Source: Blautia sp. An81 (GTDB taxonomy: Bacteria > Bacillota > Clostridia > Lachnospirales > Lachnospiraceae). Taken from it: DNA of 64,000 nucleotides. Positions 1 through 9,000 of this stretch are shown in pieces. The translations under genes were made by a program, and so were the position numbers. The notes under the pieces were generated by a model. That model was not told where the DNA came from. It did no database searches and worked only from the letters and a program-made list of their open reading frames with translations. The stretch's first letter is position 1, and the number at the start of each line of letters is the position of its first letter. The stretch covers positions 248,001-312,000 of the forward strand of contig NZ_NFHH01000001.1 in NCBI RefSeq assembly GCF_002161285.1, read 5' to 3'.

Positions 1-4
1 TTGG

Positions 5-464
5 TCACATGCCGAATTCTTCCGGGTAGGTCACTGCTCCGTTGACAGGCGCCCCCTCCTCCCTTAGTTTCATCGCCATAAAATTAGGAGAGGGAATTCC
101 TTCAGGAACCTGGATTCCCAGTTGTTCTGCAGGAATATAGCCGAATCTGGGATAATATTTCTCACTGCCCAGCACCAAAGAATAGGAATATCCCAGCTCT
201 CTGGAACTTAGGTTTTACTGACAGAGGCGCCAGCACAAGTACCGTATCCTCTCCCACCTTTGTTCTGGTAAACAGGATGTGCCCGGCCAGTTCCCCATCT
301 ATTTCCGCCACCAGAGATAATTCCGGTACAAAAGCAGAACCCTTTCTTAAAGCTTCTACCAGGTCCTGTTCATTGCCGTCTGCATGTTCTGCCGTTTCAA
401 AAGCTTCCTTGACAAGTTTATATACTTCTTCATAATCTTTCTCAATTTCCTGTCTGATCTCCAT
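5..464 (-). pseudogene. GNAT N-acetyltransferase, broken by an internal deletion and frameshift
   Basis: The first half (about 464 down to 200) encodes a normal GNAT beginning MEIRQEIEKDYEEV, with the beta strands up to LSVKPKFQ. It then leaves frame and soon stops. The second half continues in another frame from about 200 down to a TGA at 5-7, encoding RELGYSYSLVLGSEKYY, then PRFGYIPAEQLGIQ, and ending PEEFGM. In intact relatives a G-I-G acetyl-CoA-binding loop and following helix separate these halves; here that stretch is missing. The junction holds AGAGAGCTGGGATA (189-202), which can encode both the end of the first part (QRAG) and the start of the second (RELGY), so a deletion between short repeats is likely. 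The start is the ATG at 464, behind GGAGG, rather than a TTG 12 bases upstream. Without the CoA loop it should be inactive. The substrate is unknown. Confidence 0.8.
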
Positions 465-484
465 AGCTACCTCCAAAATTTCTG

Positions 485-1114
485 TTAAAGTTTATTATCT
501 TCTATCTCTTCCTCCAGTCTTTTTATCACATGGCTCATCATAAAATAAATGGTCTCATAATGAACGTAATCCAGGATATTCTCGTCCCACATAAACTTCA
601 GCATTGCCGGAAACTCCTCATCGGAATACCAGAACTGGAAAACCGCCGGCAGGAAGGGAAAAATTCCCAGACGGAAGCTCACATCTCCAACCCTCTCCGG
701 AATACCTCCCAGCCTTTCACAGGCTCTGGCCAGCTCCCTGGTCTTCCCGTCAAAAAATTCTACTGATTTCTGAAAGATATTTCCTACTGTCCCGGAAGAA
801 AATACCGTTCCCTTCAGACTGGTCAGACTGACAAATTTTCCTGAGAGCCGGCAATCCGGCTTTGAATCGCAGAGCACGTCATAGATGGACATAGCCTCAT
901 TATAGCTGGTCTGGTCCCAGTTTCCCTCTGCCTTCTTCTGCACCTGTATTTCTCCGGTTTTCCGATTTATCTGATAGGGACTGTTTACAAAAGTTATATA
1001 GATATAATCTGCATTACAGGCCAGCTGAAATTTCTCTATCATTTTTTCCTGGTCATATCGGAGAAATCTCTCTGCCATCTGTTCCTGCATAATCTGGTAA
1101 TTAGACTTCTGCAT
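485..1114 (-). CDS. DUF3786 domain-containing protein
   Basis: About 209 residues, cytoplasmic by composition, with no signal peptide or membrane segment. The C-terminal half has the DUF3786 pattern as I recall it: GDVSFRLGIFPFLPAVFQFW, then an acidic DEEFPAMLKFMWDENILDY stretch and a closing amphipathic helix rich in Glu and Lys. The function of this family is unknown to me; members occur in anaerobes. The ATG at 1114 lies about seven bases after GGGAGGG and is preferred to the ATG two codons earlier, which sits directly on the ribosome binding site. It is followed within about 20 bases by the broken GNAT gene on the same strand and may be cotranscribed with it. Confidence 0.7.
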   Translation of the reverse strand: MQKSNYQIMQEQMAERFLRYDQEKMIEKFQLACNADYIYITFVNSPYQINRKTGEIQVQKKAEGNWDQTSYNEAMSIYDVLCDSKPDCRLSGKFVSLTSLKGTVFSSGTVGNIFQKSVEFFDGKTRELARACERLGGIPERVGDVSFRLGIFPFLPAVFQFWYSDEEFPAMLKFMWDENILDYVHYETIYFMMSHVIKRLEEEIEDNKL

Positions 1115-1172
1115 TTTCATTCCCTCCCTGGTCTCTTTTCTGTTTCTATCTTTCTAAAATCTTCTGAGTTTA

Positions 1173-1679
1173 TTATCCGTCAATGCATTTCCCATAGATA
1201 CAAAGATCATAAATTTTGTCACCTTTGGTAACTACCTTTTTCATAATACCTTCCAGCATAAATCCATTTTTCTCCAATACTTTTCTGGACGCTGTGTTAG
1301 GCTCATAAACCAGTCCAGTAATACGGATAAGATCCAGTTCCTTATAGGCCAAAGGGCATATCTGTTTCACCGCTTCTGTCATGATTCCCCTGGAATAGTA
1401 TTCTTTTTTCAGCATATAGCCGATTTCTCCGTCTCTTCTGTAAACGTCTTCTTTTTTCTCCACAGAAATATTCCCTACGATCTTCCCATCTGCCAGGATT
1501 GCCCGAAAAACGCCTTCTTTTCCTTCCTGCTTCTCTGCCATGTTGATCCACCACTGGGCGTTGTCCTCTGTATATGGGTAGGGCAGACGGTCAGACAAGA
1601 ACTGCCGGTCTGCATTGTGGCATATTTCCGCCAGTTCCTTTTTGTCCTCCAAAACCCATGGTCTCAATTCTATTTTCAT
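1173..1679 (-). CDS. GNAT family N-acetyltransferase, RimJ/RimL type
   Basis: A complete single-domain acetyltransferase of 168 residues. It opens MKIELRPWVLEDKKELAEI as in RimJ/RimL-like enzymes. The middle has GEIGYMLKKEYYSRGIMTEA, in which YSRGIMTEA is the acetyl-CoA pyrophosphate-binding loop, and the C-terminal part has ASRKVLEKNGFMLEG, the usual Asn/Phe-Gly end motif. These enzymes transfer acetyl from acetyl-CoA to a protein N-terminus or a small amine; the substrate here cannot be told. The start is supported by AAGGAGAGG eight bases upstream. It is not related closely to the broken GNAT gene downstream, so this is not a tandem duplication. Confidence 0.85.
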   Translation of the reverse strand: MKIELRPWVLEDKKELAEICHNADRQFLSDRLPYPYTEDNAQWWINMAEKQEGKEGVFRAILADGKIVGNISVEKKEDVYRRDGEIGYMLKKEYYSRGIMTEAVKQICPLAYKELDLIRITGLVYEPNTASRKVLEKNGFMLEGIMKKVVTKGDKIYDLCIYGKCIDG

Positions 1680-1769
1680 GAGGTATCCTCTCCTTTTCTT
1701 TACTCCATTCGTTAATTTAAGCTGGATTCATCTATCCTAAACGTGCTTTCCGAGTTCATAGGCCTCTTT

Positions 1770-2849
1770 CTATGCTTCCCCGAACATGCTCTCAAGGAAA
1801 AGAATCCTATTGTCTTCTGCAAAAACTTCTGCTTCTACTCCGTAGGGAAGGACGCATCTTGGATAGGCATGGCCGAAATTCACATTATATACAATGGATA
1901 ATTCCGGATTTCCCACAGCTTCCCGGTATACTTGTTTATACTTTTCATAGAAAACTTCGTCCTGAGGTTTTCCCGCCAGGATTCCTGTGATTTCTTCAAA
2001 AACGCCTCTTTCTCTCAGCATTGCCAGCTCTTTTGCCAGAAGTTCCGGTGCAGGCTTTTCCTCACAGGTTTCAATAAAGAGGATTTTCCCTCTCCACTCC
2101 TCTCTGTCCGGAAAAAGTCCGTATTTTTCACAGATTTCTTTTTCATCTCCGTATCTGGTTCCAGAAAGGGCATCGTAAATGCTCTCTGCACAGCCTCCCA
2201 GAAGTTTTCCCCGGAAATGGCCGCTGCCCTGCAGGATCTCAAATCCTTTGGGATCCTCGTGGGCAGTCCTTTCTGTCCCCAGAGCCGCCTCAGAAAAGTC
2301 TTTCCGTTCCTCATACCACACAGGGCTCGGACAGATTTCTTTTTTCTCATGTCCGGCAAAATATCCCTGGAAATGTTCCCTGGTATATGGCAGCATTTCC
2401 TTTCCCATATCCGCCAGATCGCAGATAAAGCAAGGGCCGTAATAGGTAGTCATTCCCAGTTTATAAAACATCAGATGGTTAATGGTAGTATCGGAAAATC
2501 CGGTAAACAGCTTTGGCTTTTCTTTTACCAGCTCTGTAAATTCCTGGTCTTCCAAAAGATAAGGCAGGAGGCGGTAGGTGTCGTCTCCTCCTATGGCGCA
2601 TATAACGCCTTTTATAGAATCGTCACGAAAGGCTGCTTTTAAATCCTCTGCCCTTGCCTGGGGATTCTTATTCAGATATTCCATGCCCTTTAAAGTATTT
2701 GGCATAAAAACTGGTTCCAGGCCAAATTCCCGAAGTCGTTTTATTCCCAATGTTATATTATGACGGCAAAAGTCCTCTCCCAGCATACCGCTGGAAAGAC
2801 TGACTACAGCTACCTTATCGCCTCTTCTTAATGGCACAGGCTTTCTCAT
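1770..2849 (-). CDS. S66 family peptidase, LD-carboxypeptidase / MccF-like
   Basis: About 359 residues. The N-terminal domain begins RKPVPLRRGDKVAVVSLSS and carries the nucleophile elbow GFSDTT. The C-terminal domain has the Glu region FIETCEE and the His region NFGHAYP, so the Ser-Glu-His triad of the S66 family can be recognised. Family members either trim the terminal D-Ala of tetrapeptide stems in peptidoglycan recycling (LdcA) or cleave the peptide antibiotic microcin C (MccF). The length and the long insertion between the domains lean towards the MccF-like branch, but the substrate is not settled. The ATG at 2849, seven codons inside the longest frame, is chosen because GGAGGGG lies directly before it. 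It stands alone, with no wall-recycling neighbours. Confidence 0.75.
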   Translation of the reverse strand: MRKPVPLRRGDKVAVVSLSSGMLGEDFCRHNITLGIKRLREFGLEPVFMPNTLKGMEYLNKNPQARAEDLKAAFRDDSIKGVICAIGGDDTYRLLPYLLEDQEFTELVKEKPKLFTGFSDTTINHLMFYKLGMTTYYGPCFICDLADMGKEMLPYTREHFQGYFAGHEKKEICPSPVWYEERKDFSEAALGTERTAHEDPKGFEILQGSGHFRGKLLGGCAESIYDALSGTRYGDEKEICEKYGLFPDREEWRGKILFIETCEEKPAPELLAKELAMLRERGVFEEITGILAGKPQDEVFYEKYKQVYREAVGNPELSIVYNVNFGHAYPRCVLPYGVEAEVFAEDNRILFLESMFGEA

Positions 2850-2971
2850 AATTTCCCCTCCTGTAATCAAAATAATCTGTGTCAGATGTACCTATTTTAT
2901 CACAGACAGGTTCCTGCAACAACCTTCCCTCTAGACATTAAGGGATATTATACATGTAATCTTATTTCTGC

Positions 2972-3073
2972 TTTGCAGTATTAGGGGAAGAATAGGTGAT
3001 CTATGCCAGTGCCATTAACGTACTGACCACTGTAGTCTGTATCGTGACTATGCCCCTGATGGCAGCCCATCTA
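2972..3073 (+). pseudogene. Decayed C-terminal scrap of an AEC-type permease (tentative)
   Basis: On the plus strand one frame reads FAVLGEE, a TAG stop, then VIYASAINVLTTVVCIVTMP and LMAA. The spacing and the serine/threonine-rich transmembrane pattern ending in TMPLM resemble the last helix of auxin-efflux-carrier (AEC) permeases. There is an in-frame stop inside it, another stop just upstream (2957), and no start or ribosome binding site, so it cannot be functional. It lies in the 236-base gap between the S66 peptidase and the surface-protein gene, facing the end of the latter. The match is short and rests on recall of the family. Confidence 0.35.
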
Positions 3074-3085
3074 TACTTTGTAATT

Positions 3086-6000
3086 TTACCTGTTTTTCCG
3101 GCCTCTTTTCTTCTTTACTGCTGCGGCTGCCACAGCTCCTGAGAGAAGCAGCCCGCAGCAGATTTTCCCAAGAGGCGCCGGGTCTCCGGTCTTTGCCGGT
3201 GCAGCTTCAGAAGTTTTTGCCTTAGCAGGAGCTGTTCCGGAAGTTTTTGTATCTGACTCCGGCACAGCAGGCGTCTGAGTCTTATGCTCCGGATACTCTA
3301 CAGTCTGGCCTTTATCATCAATGTCTGTATGGGCAGCCACCTCTTTATCGCCTACATACAGCCTTTCAAAAACAACGACAGCAGGATTTCTCAGGGCCGC
3401 GCTGTCAAAGATAAATTCCACTTCCACAGCTCCATCGGCTTTTTCGGCTGTAAAAGTTTTTTCCGCTGTTACCTGTTTCTCCTTATCCAACACTGGTTCC
3501 CCTGTCCTCTTGTCCATGAGGATGCCCTTTACTGTATATTCCTGACCTGGAATCAGATTCTTATAAGTCACCGTATCTGTAAGTGCTGTCTTTTCCTTCC
3601 GGATACCCTCCTGACGTCCAGAAGTTTTATCCTTGGCCTGGGTACTCAGAGCCGGATAATGGACGCTCTGGTCCTCATCATTGACATCTGCATGAGTTCC
3701 CACTTCCACACCGTTGTACAGGATATCTTCAAAAACAACTACTGTCTGCCCTGCAAGGAGTGTGGAATCCAGCTCATATACCAGTTCAATGCTGCCCTCT
3801 GCCTTCTCAGCTGTAAAAGTCTTCTCCGCTGTAATCTTCCTCTCCCCACTGTCCTTTATCGGTTCTCCTGTCTCCTTATTCATGAGGGTTCCTCTTACTG
3901 TGTACTCTTTGCCGGAAAGCAGACCTGTATAGGTCACAACATCTACTACCGTTGCTTTCTCACTGACAGTTCCGGTATGCCCTCCTGCAGCACCATCATA
4001 AGCATTTGTCCGAAGCTGCGGAATGGTCACTGTCTGGCCTTCATCGTTAATATCCTTATGTTCCCCAATCAGCTTATCGTTGATATAGAGTTCTTCATAT
4101 ACTACTACCTGACGCCCGGCCAGCATAGAAGCATCAAAGGTATATTTTAGGTCTACTGCTCCATTGGCCTCTTTTGGGGTAAACTCTTTTTCTGCTGTCA
4201 CAGCTTTATCATTGAGCAGCAGTTCTTTTCCTGTCTCTTTATCCATCAGCACGCCTTTCAGGATATATTTCTGTCCCGAAAGCAGGTTCTTGTATGATAC
4301 GGTATCTATGAGCGTTACCTTACCGGCACTGGCAATATGATCCTTTGTGCTGCTGTCTTTAGCCATAGTTCCAATAACTGGGAAGCGGATACTCTGATCT
4401 TCATCTTCAATATCTGTATGGCTTCCCACCTCCTTGTCCTCATAATACAAACGTTCAAAGGCAACTACCGTCTTTCCGGCCAGAACCCTTCCATCAAAAG
4501 TAAAGGTAAGCTCCACAGAGCCGTCAGATTTTTCTGCAGTAAAAGTCTTCTCTGCTGTTACAGGCTTTCCATCCGCCAATAATTCTTTGCCGGCAGACTT
4601 GTCCATCAGAGTTCCCTTTACTGTGTACTCTTTGCCTGGAATCAGTCCTTTATAGGTAACGGTATCTGCAATGGTCACTTTGCTGTCCGGATTGCTGTTA
4701 TGCGTTCCCGTTTCCTTATCAAGGGCAATTGTGCCAATCTCCGGGATATAAATAGTCTGGCCTTTGTCTTTGATGTCTTTATGCTCAGCAATGCTTATTT
4801 CGCTCTGGTACAGTTCCTCAAATACCACCAAGGCATGTCCTGCCAGAGAGGAAGCATCAAATGTAAAGGTCACATCTACAGTTCCAGAGGGTTCTTCTGG
4901 TGTGAAAGTTGTCTCGGCAGTCACTTCCTGTTCTCCCACTATTATAGCTTTCCCGGTTTCCTGGTCCATCAGGATTCCTTTCAGAGCGTACTCTGTTTTG
5001 GGCGTCAGATTGTTATAGGAAACTGTATCTACCAATGAGACCTGTCCTGCTGCTGAGAACTGTGTCCCGGATACAGCGTCTTTTACTGTAGTGCCGATTT
5101 CAGGGAAGTAAATGGTCTGGGCCTCATCATGGATGTCTGTATGTACTGCATAGACAGTATCATTTCTTTCCAGGTTTTCAAAGACTACAAGGGTCTTTCC
5201 AGCCAGATTGCTTCCGTCAAAGGTAAAAGTCACGTTTACAGTACCGTCAGCAGTTTCCGGCTTAAAGCTGGTTTTTGCAGTCACTTCTTCTCCTTCAGGG
5301 TCTTTTACCGGTTCCCCGGTCTCCTTGTCCATAAGGGTTCCGGTAAGCTTGTATTTCTTTCCTGGCTGCAGGTTCTTATAGGAAACTGTATCCACCAGAG
5401 TAATCTCTTTATCTGCTTTTGCTATATTAGATTTTGTTTCCTTGACCATAACCTTTGTCTCGATTTTTGGGAAATGGATTGTCTGGTCTTCATCTGTGAT
5501 ATCCCTATGCTCTGCAATCAGACTGCCGTTTAGATACAGCTCCTCAAACACAACAACATCTGCTCCGGAAAGCTTCCTGCTGTCAAAAGTAAATTCCATC
5601 TCTACAGTTCCATTTACTTTCTTTGGAGTAAAAGTCTTTTCTGAAGTAATGGGATCTCCTTTTTCATCTGTCACCGGCTCCCCGGATCCTTTATTCATCA
5701 GAATCCCTTTTAATGTGTATTCTGCCCCCTTATTCAGGTTGGTATATTCTACCGTATCTGCAATAGTCGTATTTTCTCCTGCCGGGGCATAATGCTCTTC
5801 TGTATCACTGTCCACAGCAGCAGTGGAAATTTCTACAAGTTCACTGTCATCTGTCAGAGTTCCCAGTGGAATCGTATAGCTGTCCCGATATACGGTAATT
5901 TCAATGGATAACAGTTTGTACCCTTCATTAGCCTCACATCTTTGCTCTTCAAGCAGGTAAATATCATAAGGCAGCGCCCCTTTCTCATCATTTACCGGCA

Positions 6001-9000
6001 CTTCTTTTTCTGTGGTTCCAGAAAACCACAGGCCATCTTCCGAAGTCTCTCCCCGGTTGGTGTTCTGGCTGTGGGGATTCCATGAAGAAGAAGTGTCCAC
6101 CAGACCATTTTTGTCTGATACTATGATATGCGATTCTCCTGTGGTCTTGCTGGTAATCTTAAAGGGTACATTTGCCAGACGTTCCAGGGTGCTGTCAGCT
6201 GCTTTGACAAAATTCAGGTCTCCACGTTTTACCTGGTTTTTTATTGCTCCCTCATTGTTGTCCAGGCTTACCCTCCTGCCGTCTTCCCGAATCTGGAAGG
6301 TCTTTGGCTCTTTCCCATCCGGCAGGTATCCGTCCGGTTCCTGAACTTCTTCAACCTCATAGGTACCATAAGGCAGCCAGTCTTTTGCAGACGCCCAAAG
6401 GCCCTTTTCGTTGGTTTCCACAGTTGCAATGACTTCTCCTGGAGCATATAACTGGCCCGCTACCAGGACTGTTTTTGCAGACCGGTTGGTAATGGTAAAT
6501 TTAGCGCCGCCCAGGACCGCATTTCCCTGAGGCTTACGTTCATCAGTCTCCAGGCTCCACTTGGCAATGGTAACGCCGCCGCGGATCACTTCATTCTTGA
6601 TGGCGGTTTCCCCGGTGTTCATCTGCAGGATTCTGCCATCTTCCCGGATTTCAAAATCCCGGACAATAGTTCCTCCAGAAGTATAACCGGTAGGAGGAAC
6701 GATTTCTTTCAGCTGATAATCTCCATATGGCAGGAAGTCTGCTGCTGTGCTGGTTTTACCATCCTTATCCGTCTTTAAGACCGTGATGACCTCCCCTTTT
6801 TTATATTCCTTTCCACCTATAAGGACTGTACGGTCATTCCTGGAAATGAGTTGGATCTGAGATCCCTCCAGACTTGCATCTCCCTGGGGTACACGCTGTT
6901 CCAGTTCGCTGTCCCACTTTTCTACAGCAACGCCCCCACGGATTACTTCATTTTTGATGGCTGTATCTGAAGTATTCATCTGAACGACCTTTCCATCTTC
7001 CCGGATTTCAAAATTCCGAGTAATGGTCCCCTCCGATGTATAACCAGTTGGGGGATTGCTTTCTTTCAGCTGGTAATTCCCATAAGGAAGCAGGTCTGCC
7101 GCTGTGCTGGCTTTGCCGTTCTTATCTATAGTAAGAGTTGCGACCACTTCATTTTTTGTATAGGATTTTCCATCCACTAAGACTTCATGATCGTTCTGAG
7201 AAATAATCTGAATCTTTGCGCCTTCCAAGTCTGCAGTTCCCTGAGGTTCTCTCTTATCTTTCTCACTGTCCCATTTTTCTACAGCTACACCGCCGCGGAT
7301 CACCTCATTCTTGATAGCTGTACCAGATGCGTTCATCTGGACGATCTTTCCATTTTCTCGAATTTTAAAGCTCCGGATAATGGTCCCTACTGATGTATAG
7401 CCAGTTGGGGGAACGCTTTCTTTTAGCTGGTAGTCTCCGTATGGAAGAAGATTTGCTGCTGTGCTGGCCCTGCCATCTTTATCTGTTATAAGAGTAGCGA
7501 CCACTTCACCTTTTTTATATTCCTTCTCCCCTACAATGACCGTTTCATCATTCTGGGAAATGATCTGAATCTGGGCTCCTTCCAGACTTGCGGCTCCCTG
7601 GGCAGCTCTTTTGTTCAGTTCGCTGTCCCACTTTTCTACAGCAACGCCCCCACGGATTATTTCATTTTTAATGGCTGTATCCGACGTGTTCATCTGAACA
7701 ATCTTGCCATTTTCCCGGATTTCAAAGTTCCGTGCAGTTGTGCCGGCGGAGGTATAACCAGTTGGCGGAACACTTTCCTTAAGCTGATATCTTCCGTATG
7801 GAAGATAACTGGCCCCCGTACTGGCTCTGCCGTTCTTATCAGTGGTAAGGACAGTAATCACTTCCCCTTTTTTGTAGGTCTTTCCCTCTACCCGGATCTC
7901 CTGGTCATTTTGGGAAATGATCTGGATTTTTGTCCCTTCCAGATCTGCAGCTCCCTGGGATTCTCTTTTATCCTTCTCACTGTCCCATTTCTCTACAGCT
8001 ATCCCTCCGCGGATAAGTTCTTCCTTGCTGGTCACAGATTTGTAGAACACCTCTGACATAGTATCTTCTGCCGTAAGATCTACTGTGTAAGTCTGAGTAT
8101 CTATCTGATATCCGGGAGACGCTGTTTTCTCTTTTACTGTATAGGTACCCAGAGACAGTCTGCCGCTTTCCGCCTTTCCATCTTTATCTGTGGTCAGTGT
8201 CCCCACCACTTCATCACTGCTGTTTCGGATTTCATACACAGCTCCTTCCAGGCTCCCCTGAGCCTGCGCCCTATTTATTTCTGAATCCACTTTCTGAAGC
8301 CGGATAACTCCTTTCTGAGGAGTTTCTGGTACAGTTGGCTGATTATATGTAGCTACTGTCTCGGCTGTTCCCTCAGAAGTTATCTGTCGGATAAAAATCT
8401 CATGATTGAGCAGGTATCCTGCCGGAGCTTTTGTTTCCTGAACAGTTACCGTTCCCAAAGGCAGTGTTGTCTGTCCATTGGGCATATAATAGAAATCGTC
8501 CCCGGAAACTTTCCCACTGTCTTCTAATCTTACTTCACCATTTTCTTTTGTCTTCAAGACCCAGGTCCTTTCTGGATTTATCCCCTGTTGAGCCGGGTCC
8601 GTATCATAAAGTCCCTTGTAATATTTCACTGTAAACTCTGCATCTGCCAAAGAAGCTGTGCCCTGAGGTCTATTCTGGTTTGTTTCTGCATCTATTTTGC
8701 TTAACAGCACTGTAACCGGATTGCTCTGAGGGATGTCCTGGCAGCTATAGGTAACTGTCTGGCCTGCTGTAACTGTAACTGTTGCCGAAGCTGTATCCAA
8801 TGCATATCCTTCCGGGGCTTTCAATTCCCGAATATGGTAATTGCCTTCCGGTATCTCATCAACTCTGGCATAACCCTTTTCATCAGTGACTAATGTTGCA
8901 ACCTGTTCCTCTGTCCCCTGGATATACACCCCATACTCAGCTCCGGCAAGACTGCCGTATGCCCAGTTGCCCTCTGTCCATTCCGGATTTCCAGAGGACT

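Noticed and set aside
3284-4150. Long open frame on the plus strand within the surface-protein gene (288 codons)
   Set aside because: It is antisense to the repeat-rich coding region; periodic codons keep the opposite strand open. No ribosome binding site or recognisable fold.
3290-8030. Regular 360-base repeats as a CRISPR-like or satellite array
   Set aside because: The repeats are in-frame protein domains, far longer than CRISPR units, with no spacers.
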